From Margaritispora aquatica (taxonomy: Eukaryota > Ascomycota > Leotiomycetes > Helotiales > Discinellaceae), in the NCBI GenBank assembly GCA_007644065.1, contig VJWN01000028.1:310001-374000 (forward strand): a stretch of DNA of 64,000 nt, in the 5' to 3' direction. Positions 25,181-37,745 of this stretch are shown here, piece after piece. Both the position numbers and the translations under genes were made by a program. Numbering within the stretch: position 1 is the stretch's first letter; every line of letters starts with the position of its first letter. Below the pieces are notes generated by a model. That model saw only the letters and a program-made list of their open reading frames with translations, did no database searches and was not told where the DNA came from.

Positions 25181-25554
25181 AGTTTCTCGGGTGAAATGGG
25201 GGAAATATTTGAAGTCTCCTTTCACCGTGATGTGATGACGGGGCAGTAGCAGCAGTAGTAGCAGTAGTAGTAGTAAGAATTCGGAGAAGGCGATGTAGGG
25301 GGTGCCGCCAACGTCTTATACAAAGCGCCGCAGCAGTGCAGTGTGCAAGTCAGTTCCAGTTGAAGCGGGCGGACAATAGTGTGGGCGTGGATTTATTATG
25401 TGGAGCGTGGGTTGGGTTTTGGTTTTGGGTTACTGTATGGGCTATGAACACCGGGCTACGGGCTATGGGCGTGAACGTGGGTTGATGATTTGGGGTAGGG
25501 TTGGAAGGGTGGAAGGGTGGAAGGGAAGGGAAGGGAAGGGGGTTGAACCAAAAG

Positions 25555-25570
25555 GTGGGGCTTACTGGGG
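25555..25570. promoter_or_regulatory. Paired SYGGRG candidate CreA-binding sites
   Basis: GTGGGG (25555-25560) and CTGGGG (25565-25570), 4 bp apart, both fit the established CreA consensus SYGGRG. They lie about 706 bp upstream of the creA start codon. Autoregulation of creA is known in other fungi. The surrounding DNA is G-rich, so chance matches are likely enough to keep confidence modest. Confidence 0.35.
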
Positions 25571-25843
25571 GGGATGAAAATAGTGTGGGACTTTTCTTGG
25601 GTGATGAGTGGAGTTGCGGATTGTGGGAGAGAGAGAGGGGAGGACTAGAGGACTAGAGGGCTAGAGGACTAGAGAAAGACGACTAACGACCAAATAAAAA
25701 ATATTAGGGTCGGGGTGGTGGAGAAAATCATGGGAGAAGAGCCGATGTAGCCCCTGTCTACCTCTCTGCCTGGCTAGCACTACCTAGCACTACTTGGGAA
25801 CTAGTCCGGTTTAGGTAATTTATTTCCATTTCCTTGGAATTGA

Positions 25844-25857
25844 CCCCCCCCCCCCCC
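25844..25857. repeat. C14 homopolymer
   Basis: An uninterrupted run of fourteen C on the plus strand, about 1 kb upstream of creA. The length may be uncertain because of sequencing. Confidence 0.85.
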
Positions 25858-26094
25858 TTCCTCTCTATCTTCCTTTTACTTTTTTACTTTCTAGTTTTCC
25901 CCCGGCCAAATATGTATATGTATGTATACGGGGGGATGATGCGATCTACTAGATGAATTGTCCCCCTTCGAGTAAGGTACGTGCTTTAGATCTTGCTTAG
26001 ACGAATATAGAAAGATACCTAGCTACCTACCTACCTACCTACCTACCTGAGTCTACAGTAAGGGTAATTTGGAAGTTGTTGTGATATGAACTGT

Positions 26095-27196
26095 GACTGC
26101 GACTGTGACTGCGACTGTAACTTTGCAACTTCCGATTCCATTTCCGATTCCATTTCCGATTCCGAGAAAGCAACGGGAGAGTCAGGTCAAGTTCCTCCTA
26201 CCTACCTTAGGGCGTTTGGAGGCCCTACCAGTACCAAGGGACCAAGGGACCAAGGGACGACGGAAGGTAGGAAAAGGTAAGGTACACACACACACATTGA
26301 CTGAGATACCAAGGTGTTTCCTATGTTCCATTTTATGCAAGTCAAGTTGGTCAAGTTTGTCAAAGAACCACGATGACAAACAACCAACGAACGAGTACTA
26401 TACCTCCGTAGGGAGTGATGTGGAGTTGTGTGGGGTTTATGCCTTGAGGTGCACGAGTCTCCATACAAATCTGTTTATCTTGGGATCTTGGACCCGTGGA
26501 TTTTTGGAACAAGGGCCGGTCTTGTGAGTTTGGTGAGTTTGGTGAGTTGGGTGAGTTGGGTTAGTCTTGTTAATCTTGCTAGTCGTGGGTTTTGACGGCC
26601 ATGGAAGAGAGAAATAAATGGAGACAGATTGAACGCAGGCACAACGGTCCGTCTACGGCAGTATGAACATATGATATGAGATGAGCATGGCATTTGGTGC
26701 GATGGTGATGCTGATGCTGATGCTGATGGCAATGACAATGGTGATGACGATTAAGATTATTTATGAATTAATTCACCACCACGCCACCAAACGATTCACA
26801 AGACGTGTGCGGGCGTGCGTGCGTGATGATGTGTTGTTTTTATTGTTTCTACTGATACCTTGCGACCTTGCGACCTTTGCTGCACCTGGCTTTGCTAGGT
26901 GAGAGAGGCTTTACGCTGGAGGCTTCATTTCATGACTCTGAATATGGCTCTGAACCCGAACCTGACTCTGATGCTGACTCTGACTCTGACTCCCCATAAG
27001 GATACTTCTTTTTTTCTTTTAGCCCAGACAACAGCAAACCAGTATCCAACTGGGGGGTTCTCTCCTCAATGGAAATCAAAATTGATGAATGAGGGAATGT
27101 AGACGTGGTGGAGAGAAAGTAGAAGCTTGAAAAACTCTCTATGTGCTCGGTTGTTTGCACGGTACAATCCATACAATGAAAGGGAAGTGCAAATAC

Positions 27197-27228
<32 letters not shown>

Positions 27229-27616
27229 CAAGGAATACGAAGATCAAAAGGTAAACATGTGAGATCTTGGACCAACGCCAATGCCAATGTCAATGCTAAT
27301 GCCAATGCCAATACCAATACTAATTCCAATATTGTAAGATCTTATTTGCATAAGGGAAGGGTAGGGTAGGGTAAGGTAAGGAAGGTAGGAGCTTATGTTG
27401 AAATGTGCCTGCCCGATATGGAAATGGAAGAATTATGAGGTCACTCACTACTCACTCACTCACTGGTGGCTGCTTCGACTTTTTCCTACTTTTGGGAATT
27501 TTGCTATTGTATGATTCTTGTATAATAGACGAAAAGCTAGATAGATGGGGAAGTCAAAGTCGTAATCGTCCTAGATCTAAATCTAAATCTAAATCTAAAT
27601 CTAAATCTAAATCTAA
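26095..27616. repeat. Cluster of period-6 tandem tracts
   Basis: Five unrelated tracts, all with a 6-bp period, fall within 1.5 kb: GACTGY at 26095-26118, GATGCT-like at about 26700-26745, CTCTGA-like at about 26935-26990, CCAATG-like at about 27272-27330, and perfect (ATCTAA)7 at 27575-27616. A 12-bp unit (TTCCGATTCCAT) repeats at 26129-26164. Confidence 0.75.
27199..27227. repeat. (GT)14 dinucleotide microsatellite
   Basis: A perfect run of about fourteen GT units between period-6 tracts. Confidence 0.95.
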
Positions 27617-30600
27617 ACTTAAACTCAGGCACGACGACATACATCTTCAACTTCCATTCTTCTCCCTTCTAATTCTCACTCCTCGCTTCCCCCTCTCTCC
27701 TTCTCATCTCCCATCTCTCATCTCCTCTCCACTGTCTTGAGACTTTTGATCGTGTGACGACTTCAGATTATCTCGCTCTATGATTTCCCATCCATACTTG
27801 ATAATCTACCACCTATCGCAGAACAGCATTCCAGGATTCCAGGTTCCATTCACATCAAACATCTTTTTTTTCCCTTCAAGACACCTCAGATCACCTCAGG
27901 TCAACCAGGTTACATCCTGTCTATTCTTTTCTTTTCTTTTTCTTTGCCCTCTCTTCTTTTTTTGCTTTTCCACCTTGTTCTTTTCCCCGGTTAGGTCTTT
28001 TGTCTTTTGTATGGTGGGGTTGAAAGATAATTACCCGGACAGTCTAGTCTGAATAAGGCAGTACAGATTGCAAAACATGATTATGACCCACGACTACGAC
28101 CACGATCATGACCACACGGCTATGTGAAAGGCAAAGTTCAATAAAGGACCCAACTAATTTATGCAATCTATTAGTCTATTAATCTGGGGATTAAATTCAT
28201 CCCCAACAATGCATGCTCTCAAAGAAGATATGCCGAGACAAGCGAGGGTAAGTAGACTTGGGCAATCTGGGCGGCAAAGTCGTTGAATCTTGATATCCAA
28301 GATCCGAGATCTCCTCCCTCCCCTCCTCCTCTGCCTCCAGTCCTCGTCTAATAATCCGGGGTGGACCCGCCCGTGAGATCACATCGTCCCTGCTGCAACT
28401 CTACAATTTTCTGTCTCTCACCTGTCCATGGGGGGATCAATAAGGTAATGTCCCATTTCTCCGCTTTCTTCGTCACCTTCGTCTGGCTTTACTCCGTATC
28501 TACCATATCATATCTCGGCATCCGACCTATATCTCTCTTGCTCGCTGCTAACTCGGCCTTCATTCATTGGCGGCGAGAGATACAGCAGTACCGCCCAGCT
28601 CGTGCTACTGTGCTACGTGCTGCGTAAGGTTCTCATCAATCTACCGTATCATGCCTCGCGACATGTAACAGGGTGTGCAAACACGGGGATGGAGGATGAG
28701 GAGGTGTGGACGAAACGTGGGGAATCTGGTCAGTCATCTCACGTTATGCCTACCACTTGGAAAATCCCAAAAAGGGCCTCTCATCACATCATATCCAAGG
28801 TCCATCACACGCTGGTTGGACCCCTTGTCGGGTCTTGTCCGCTCTTGCCTGGGCTTTTCCTGTCGAGTCGTGTGAGGTGAGGTCTCGCAACGTCAAACAT
28901 ATCCGCTTGTTCGGTTGGCGAGAGCCTCGAGGGAGTCTTTGTTTCGACAGCTCTTCATACTATACTCATGCACCCCACTTCAACTTCAAACGTCAAACTC
29001 CAAGCTGAACAAGAATCATGGCAGTGTCGTAAGCAGCAATAGGCAACCCCGAAGCGCTGTGGAATCATGATGTCGTCCTCCTCCTCTTATTCAAAGTTAT
29101 TTTTACTCACCGATGCTCTCTGACAATCTGATTGACTATCAAAAATGAGGCGCAGTCTCGACGTAACACGTTCTCTTTTCAGCCGTGGGGGCTCCGCATA
29201 CACAAGACTAATTGAGTAACACCCCGTTTCGTTCATCGGATTTGGTTTCTTGATGCCACCGCCCAACATCAAATTTCCTGAACTTGTTCCCCAAGTTCTG
29301 CACTCCGCCCTTTGAACCTTCTTGGTATCAAGAAAGTGGGGACGTCCTTGAAACTCAAATGGAGCAATGGAGTAATCTTTATGCGGCTTGGAGACTCGGG
29401 AATTTATGAAGCACGCTGGATACGACCCCATCCCTGTATGGTCTGGAATGTTTGTGTTCCCCAGAATTCTAGACATGCATTGGCACGATGGGCTTGACGA
29501 AAGAAGAAATTGGAATCATGGAACACGATCATGACATGACATCTGATGGACTGACAATCTATCCCTATGGAGGTCTCTTGTAGAAATTGAGATTACTGAG
29601 GCACGCTCTTCATGTTCGGATGCTCGGACTTTGGTCTCTATGGTCAAAGCTGGTGATGATGATGATGATGAAGCAAAATCCACTGATGGCATCATGTCAT
29701 GGCATGAAATTGACGACCGAAAGGGACTAGACAAGGGCAGGGTGTCATAATTTGTTCTTTTTCTTTGCCAGCTGTCAAAGAAGAACTTCGAGCGATGATG
29801 CCAATGGTTGTCCGTTGTCAATATAGCAACTGCGGTATGCATGGCTGCATGCATGCAAGAAAGAAACAGAGTCATCGTACTGCACTGTACATACATATGC
29901 CGGACACACAACAAACGACAAATGTCTACCGAGTGGGTAACTAATTGAATCCATAGCGGGCAGTATTGTAGTAGTAAGTAGCAGTTGGAGTAGTGCCCGT
30001 TTCCTACAACTACCTAGACTCGGGAGATGCGCGTCTGGGGAAATCGTACGATGCTTGAACCTCACCGCCTGCCCAGCTTGCCAACTCAACCTTTACAGAG
30101 TCAATTTCAAATTATATCACATTTTTCAACCTTCACCGAGTGACGGTTTGACTGATATATCTGGTGGATGCCGGAGGAATGCCGTGAAACCAACAGCAAG
30201 CAATTCTACACGCTTCACCGAGTTCTCGCTTTCTCTCTGTCTCGTCTCGGGGGAATTAAAAGGCAGAAGGGCAGAAAGCAGTCCAAGCTGGGTACTATTA
30301 ATTTATGAGAAAGGATCAGCCCAGCCACAGATCAGGATCGACCGCCTTCCCTTTCTTCCGCCTTGGTGAGGCTGAAGCTCCGCATTCAGTTGAGTGATGA
30401 TGCTTTTTTAAGACGTCGGTGTCTCCTCTGGGTCCTTTTGTTTCCCCACGCGAGGTTCAACCCAACCAGATGGACAGCGCAATGTAACTTACGTGAAACC
30501 AAACAACTCAGAACTCAGAATTCACAACTCACTTCGCCATCATAGGCAGCGCGGAAGACTGCCCTGAGAGCCCGGCCGACATGGCTTCGTGGTGACACGA

Positions 30601-33600
30601 AGCAAAGGACGGTCGGTAAAACAGCTGGACCTGTCAAGACAACCAATTCGGCATTCGTGGTGGTGGTATGGTGTGGTTCATCCTTGAAAGATATTCAAGT
30701 GCCAGCTCAGCCACAGACGGCGACCTTAACTGGTATTACAGCATAGTATTGATGTGACCAAAACTCCACATTTTTCTCGATCCCACGAAGATTCCCCGGA
30801 TATCGCATCGTGGCAATTCTAAGGACCTGACTTGCTGCCAGCCTGCCCCACTACCTACCTAACAGCAACAGCATAACACGCTACGAGCCACAAGCTTCAA
30901 ATATGCTACAGTAGGTAAGGTAGCTTAGCTATCGAATGTTGATATGACAATTAGGTGGCCAAGGCCCGAGATAAACGCTATCCTTTGTCTCTTGGTGTTT
31001 TCTAGGCTCAAACGTGTCCAGGAAAGGAAATTCGGAACCGAACATTCTGACTCGTGCGCCTACTCACTCAGCTTGCAATGCAATGATGGGACGAAATTGG
31101 CAACGTTTTCGGCGTTTGCCATCAAGCTTTGCCTCTGCCCACATTCGATAACCGCAAATCCGAAATCATATGGAGATTTTAAATGGGGATTTTCTTGCCG
31201 TCTTTTCCTCGATAATGACACTCGATTCGGATCCGCCTTATCATTTTAATCATGACAGATGTTGGTTTTTTTTTTTTTTCTCTCTTTCGCAGGCGGGGGA
31301 GGCTCGGTCAATCTAGTCGGGCCGGCCTGGGCATAAATTTGATACGGGGCATTGGCACTGGCGCTGACACTGGGGATGGAAATTCAGTGGGGAAAGAGAG
31401 CTTCACCAAGTGGACAAGCCAAAGCACGAATGAATGAATGGACTCTGGCGAAAGCCGAGAAAAAGAACCGGAATGAGCTTTGGTAAGCCCACCTCACTAC
31501 TTCCGAAACAATATCGTAACGTTGCCCCACGTCTTGAATATCGTTTGATGGCATTTGGCATTTGGCATTTGGCAAATGCAAATTCCGTAAATGATACATC
31601 GTCCCTGGCTTTCGAAGTTCGCACTATCGATGACCTATCGTTTATTGGGTCCGTCCAAGATGAGCCGTCCGTTTTGAGCAATTTACAAGATTCTTGGATG
31701 GGGTCCATGTCAAATAGCTAAGAGCTGAGCGATGCTGAGTAAGATGAGAGAGTAAAATAGTAAGATAGTAGAGCGATGTTGTGATCTCAGTAAGTAGGTT
31801 CTCTTGGCATTGTGCTACTTGTTGCACTGTGGAGAGAGAGTGAGAAAGAGATATGGTATGGTGGGGTAAGGAAACGAAGACGCAATATTCCCTTCATTTT
31901 AATTCAGACCACACAGAGAAGAAGTTTCAATATTCACTATGGATCGCAGCACCGGAATCACTGTCACCGCCGGAAGGACTTTGTTGGATTTCCTTTGTGA
32001 ACCAAATTCATGATCATGAGGATAGCTCAGGATGTTCTCGTCGTCTCCTTTGTCCCGCTCTACGCGCTCAGCATGATATGGCAGATCACAAAACATGATT
32101 GATACGGCCCAGTAGTATCAAAAAGAGACTTCGAGACTTCCGCCCCCAGAACACGGAGACGGCGGGCGTCTGGCGGGGTTGTGAAGCCCACGAACGAATG
32201 AATGGATCGAATGCGAATCTTCGATGGGGCTTCTGGAAGGCATGGCATATCAAAAAATGAGCATGGAGCATGAAGATCCACCAGCCGAAAGAGAAACGAG
32301 AAATCCCACCCCCACCTCACTCTGATCCACTGACCTCCACCCGCTCGGATATCGAAGGTCCCTCCCTAGCATGATTCAGACCTCACTATTGGCGGCTTAA
32401 TTCTGGCCGAAGAGCTGCCCTTGCCATGGATGGAGAAGGGGGAAGGGGGAATGCTTCAATTCTGTCCTCATTCAGGCCAGTCAGCCGTTCGCTTGGATCT
32501 CACTCATCACACACCACGCACACACACACAATACATCAAAGAGTCGATCTCATCAAACACACAAGACCAGGCAAGACAAAAAGTCCAAGGAAACAAATGT
32601 GATTCGGTCTTTGTCGGCTTTGGCTCATCGAATTGATTTATCCGGACGCTTTACAATTTACCCGAAGCGACTTGGATTGTTTTCTTTACATCGTACACTT
32701 TTTTTTTTCAATTATGCCTGATATGCGCGTCTATTCGTCAAATATTGTGTACGAGAGTACTTACGGCTCGCCGCTCATCTTCTCCTGCCAAGAATTACTC
32801 CGTACAGCTGAGCTCTTCGGGCTCTTATCTTCAACCTGAGACATCTAGAAAGGACTGTATTGCCACTGTGGGGAAAGCTCTACGTAGCTACATTACTGTA
32901 CGACCCATCAAGTCGAACTCTGAGTTCCATATCTCGCAGGCTGTCGGGCTTTCGTACCCCCGTACCGTATGTACTTTTTGGCTAGGCATGCTGATCGGAC
33001 TTGAGTTCTGACTCGCGATTCTTTGTTTCGGCCGACATGCTTTGATGTTTTTTCTTTCATGAAATCGACACCGGAGCCGGAGAGGTAGACAATAATTCTA
33101 CTACTTCTACTAATTCTGGTGCTCAATAGTCCGCCTCATTTCTTTATATTCATTTGTCGCGAGTTATGCGCTCTGCTGTGGTCGTATCAACCAATACAAA
33201 TTTTCAAGCTGAGAGCAATCCAGTCAGATCCGCCAGCTTGGAACATGAAAGCCTTGGGACCCCGGATGCCCTTTTCTGATAGGGACGCCTCGTCAGAAAA
33301 CGGGACGGCGGCGTGGGGGTTGTTCCTTTTTCTGCAGGGTGTTTGGTGGTCTCTTGGTGATGTGATCGGAGCAAGCTGGGGAAATGTTGTGGGGTCAAAA
33401 CACGGCCCGTCTCGTCCCTCGTCCAGCCATTTGCGGTCATGGACCTACCAGTAGAAAAGAGATAGCGTATTACTTTTCCAAGATAATACCTCCGTTGGGA
33501 AATCTCATGCACATCATGAGGTCAACACAGCAGAAAAAGCACGGAAAGTGGGCAGGCGTTGGAATACTGAGATCCATACCATTCAGCATGTCTTCTCTCG

Positions 33601-36194
33601 TAAAGAAAGACAGCAGCAAACATTGATTAGCCGCGACTCCTGGATTTCTTTGTCGGGACGACAGGCTAATTGCACAAGCAAGGGGAACAGGCGCTTCACA
33701 ATGCACCGAAGATCATGCCTGCGCTGGAAAAACTCACAGGCGAGCAGGAAAAGCGCATCCGATGACCGACGACCAGGCTCACGATGCTGTGGCCAAGGCC
33801 AAGATGATCCCTAATTGGCAAACATATCTCCTCTGCTCGCTCAACTCGTGCCTAAAAGGAGATGAACATGCACGCTTCGCAGCTGAAATTTGAACTGCCT
33901 GAATATGGAAGACCCGAGCAATCAATCTGCGCGTCTAGCCGTTTCCTCAAATCCTCATTCTCGGGGTTCTTTTCACCTTTGGTGGTGAGGGGGGTCTCTC
34001 TCTCCACGAATAAATGTCAAAATGCGGAGTTGACAAGGCGATCAGGCCCCAGTTTGTGGAGAAAGCTAGCATCTCCAGCAGGGGGTTTCTTCACATCTTA
34101 AAATCTTCGTTCCAGACGGTGACACGGTTACACCGGGTGAATTCAAAGCGGTAATGCGAGAAGGAGGCGCTCCCTTCCTTCCACCTCGCCTCATTCAAAC
34201 CAATATCACAGATCATTCAGCACAGAATCAGCAAGTCACTTCTGACTTGCTTGAGATTGGGCGAAGGTATGAAACGGCCAAAGGAAAAAGTGAGAGTGAC
34301 ATTCACGGAGGATTGGCCTCCGCTGTCGTCTGGGCGAGGCGGAATGATACGATGCGCGCGCGCTCCTCCTTTCCATTGATACATTGATACTGTACCAAGA
34401 TTTTGCCCAGAGAAGAACGTAGCTGGGTAGCTGGGCGTGGGGGGAATCTGATATCGTCAAATGCCCTGGCTGTATGGATGGATGGAGCAGCCAATGCGGT
34501 CGACCAAACTGCAACGAAACTTGCACAAGGCGAGAAAAGCAATATAATGGGCGTGTTAAGACATTCCATTTTTCTCGTTGTGGTGCCCACGTGGAGCATT
34601 TGAAGGGCCAGAGCAGCAGGTTTTTGGAGCTGTCAATTCTCAACAAATTGCTCTTCTCCTCTATCTCTCTCTCTTTCTTGTCGAATCTTATCAACCGAGA
34701 TATCTCCTGCCAAATCTGCTCAGGCTATCATCGATGTGGACGGTGGGGAAAAAAAGAGCATGGTTAATGACACGTGATCATTGCCCCTTTCGCCCCACTG
34801 TTCGGCTTTGGAATTCCAGGTCTCTCGCTCTCGCTTCACTTGCTTGTTGTGGGTTGGCATTTGGGGTCCCCGATTTCACCCGACAGTCATGATGTGCTCG
34901 ACACAGACACAGACACACACACACACACACATAGTGGACTTTGACTTTCGCTTTCGGCCCTTCAAAAGTAGGAATGTACTGTTACATCCATGAGCGCATG
35001 AATCTGGCGCAGGTACGAGGTATCTGTACTGTGCGGACACCGGACGACGGAGGTACCCCGTGTGGTTACATGAACGATTTCCTTCGCAGCAGCGGAGATC
35101 AAGGCCAGTAAGGTAAGGTGGTAGGTAAGGTAGGTAAGGGTTCATATTTGGCTGATGATACTCCGTACAATACAGTACCTTACTGTGTGCAGTTTGCGGT
35201 CTAACTCCAATCAAATCCAAATCCAAAAATATTGAGACTGACAAAAATAGCATGTGAACGCTCGCTCGCCCATCTCCCTTTACCCCAATTCCTTTAATCG
35301 ATTTTTCGGTCATGATTAGGCCCTAATACGATACGATAGGAAACCCCAACTTTTTTAGCCTTTCAGCTTCTAGACCAGAGTGCCCGCGCGCCCGCCCACA
35401 AAGGCGAAAACAAAAACAAAATAAAATAAACACAATGGAGAGAAAGAGAGAAAGTGTTTTGTTTCTCCACCATCGCCGGCATCTCCGCGCGAGACATGTG
35501 AGATTGACATTGAGATTGAGATTGAGAAGTGTGCAAAAACGCTGGCTGGCTGGCAGGCAGGCAGGCGGGCTCATTACGGAGGTAAATCATATTGATTTGA
35601 TGCATCTGTGCTAGGTAGGAAGGAAGGAAAAATGGAACTTTGCCTTGCTGTACGCTACACTGCACTACAGTACAGTATTATTAGCCCACCCACCGGAGAT
35701 TTCCCACTCGGTTCCCCATCCATCCATCCATCCATCGTGCGTTCTTTCTCGTTTTTCATCCCATCTTTCGTCGCTCCTCGCCAAGCATGCTTTAAAGGCC
35801 TTCCCCAAGTGCCGGGCGGACGAAAGAGCGTGTGGTTTTCTTGGTTTGTTCGTTGTTCGTCGTTCGACTAATTAGGCAAATACAGATAGATCTTTTTGTA
35901 TATTCTGTGTTTTTGTTATTTTTTATAACGTTATGTTATGTTATTTTATTTTCTTTTCTTTTACCTCTTTTTGTGTTGGAAAAACTGCATTGCGTGCATC
36001 TATGCATCTAGATTAAGATCGAGATCATCGAGATCTAAAAATTTGGGCGTTTGTTGTTGTCGTTGTTGAGGTGACATCATTGCAAACTGTTGTGGTGACA
36101 TCGACATACATCAGACATCGAACGTTCGATAATCGAAAATCGATATCTGGGGAATACAGTACAGGAATGGAATCGTTATCTCTTCCTGCCATCT

Positions 36195-36317
36195 CTATCC
36201 ATCTATCCATCTATCCATCTATCCATCTATCCATCTATCCATCTATCCATCTATCCATCTATCCATCTATCCATCTATCCATCTATCCATCTATCCATCT
36301 ATCCATCTATCCATCTA
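36195..36317. repeat. (CTATCCAT)15 octanucleotide array
   Basis: Fifteen near-perfect 8-bp units in direct tandem, about 120 bp in all. The array is open in several frames because 8 bp and 3 bp do not divide; the translated Ser-Ile-Tyr-Pro-like frame is therefore an artefact. No gene is nearby. Confidence 0.95.
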
Positions 36318-37723
36318 CCTATCTATTTATCAAGCCATCGAACCATTAATCAATCATGGCTCATGGCTCGGGGGAAAAGCTTGGGAGCGCCAAACTCTAA
36401 ATCATCCACACTTTTTTTCTTGTTGCTCCTTCCCTTGCTGTCGCGTTTTCTCTTGCTCCATCCATTGTTTTGATACAGTGTCGTGTCATGCTATCATGCA
36501 ATCTTATAGTCATGCAATCAATCTACTACACGGATGGGGTCAAAGAGAGAAGCGAGTCGAGGAGGAAGAGGAAGAGGAAGAGGGATCTACTCACTTTCCT
36601 TTCCTTTGTGCCGACACTATCTATCTACCTATCTACCTGGGAGGAGATTGTTTGTTTGCTTACATACCTGCTTGCTTGTGTGCTTGTGTGCTTATCTCAC
36701 TAGCCTCCTCGCTCGCGGCTCTTCTCCGTTTCGCACTAAGCACTACTACCTAGCTAAACTTTACCTTAGTACAGTTAGGTAGGAAATTAGCCATGACCAT
36801 GACACCGTTGCCTCTCTTTTTTCCCCAGATCAGATCAGATCTGGATCTGAGAATGGGGAAGGGGAAAATAAAAGTTGGTCGGAACCATGCCATTGGTTCC
36901 GATTTTCCCGGAGGCAAGATGAGGCAGATGAGGTCTGGTAAACGGCAAATGGTAAGCGGCAAATGGTAAACAGTAAACGGTAGATGGCGCGAAGGTTGAT
37001 TTGCTCGCGGATGGTCTCGTCTCGAGATTTTGATTTGATTTGGTTTGGGCCTGCCTGCCTGCGTGCATTTGCGTGTGGTGCGGTGCTGTCCCCGTCGCAA
37101 ATTCGCCAAAAGTCGGCGCGATTCAGGTACGAGGAGCCGCCTGCCTGCACGCACGCACGCACGCAAAGCAGATTGATTAGGTGAGTGAGGGAATGATGGG
37201 AGATGATGGATGGAGCTCGGTGTCTTCGGTCCTTTGCCCCGCTCACCACCCCTTTGTCCTTCCTTGGGGATCCACTGCTGTACTTATTTAAGGTATCTAT
37301 CTCTCTCTCTATCTACGCACTTACTCGCTTGGGCTGGGTATGTAGCGGTAACGGTGTCCCACTATTTACTGGACTGGCGCAAATCAATATCATCTCATGC
37401 TATCATTTCATTCCTTTCTCTCTCTGTCTCTCCCCTCTCCTCTCTCTCCGCTTTTTCTTTTTGGTTGTTGTTGCAGTTTTTTTTTTTTCCTTTCACGTGG
37501 AGCTTAGGGCGAGGACTTTTCTCGTGGAATGGAAGCGGGAAGAGGGGAGACGGACAGCAGTACAGCGCCTTAGATTGGGAAAGAGAGATTTTGCCGAGAT
37601 GCAAAAATGCAAAAATAAACAGGACAAGTGTCTTGTACGTGTGGACAGGAGATCGCTGCTGGTTTGGTTGCGCTGTTGTAATACCTCTGGCCAGATCATC
37701 GGATAAGATCTACCCTATGGCGG

Positions 37724-37745
37724 TACAGTACAGTACTGTACTGTA
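37724..37745. repeat. 22-bp perfect palindrome
   Basis: TACAGTACAGT followed directly by its inverse ACTGTACTGTA, with no spacer. Related GTACAGTAC/GTACTGTAC sequences recur through the desert, for example near 16813, 16928, 20283, 21630 and 35661. Confidence 0.9.

Larger units (their letters stand above)
24899..25225 (-). other. Candidate poly-threonine uORF upstream of creA
   Basis: A 108-codon frame on the creA strand stops 49 nt before the creA ATG. It contains runs of about 13 and 8 threonines encoded by the complement of the GGT microsatellites at 25148-25180 and 25049-25069. The tract may simply be an open reading through simple repeats. It would matter only if the leader is longer than about 380 nt. 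Confidence 0.35.

Noticed and set aside
28448..28627. 60-residue hydrophobic peptide frame on the plus strand
   Set aside because: Too short, with no partner exon or conserved motif. It lies in low-complexity desert sequence.
36071..36349. Ser-Ile-Tyr-Pro-His repeat protein frame
   Set aside because: It is the translation of the 8-bp array, which is open in several frames.
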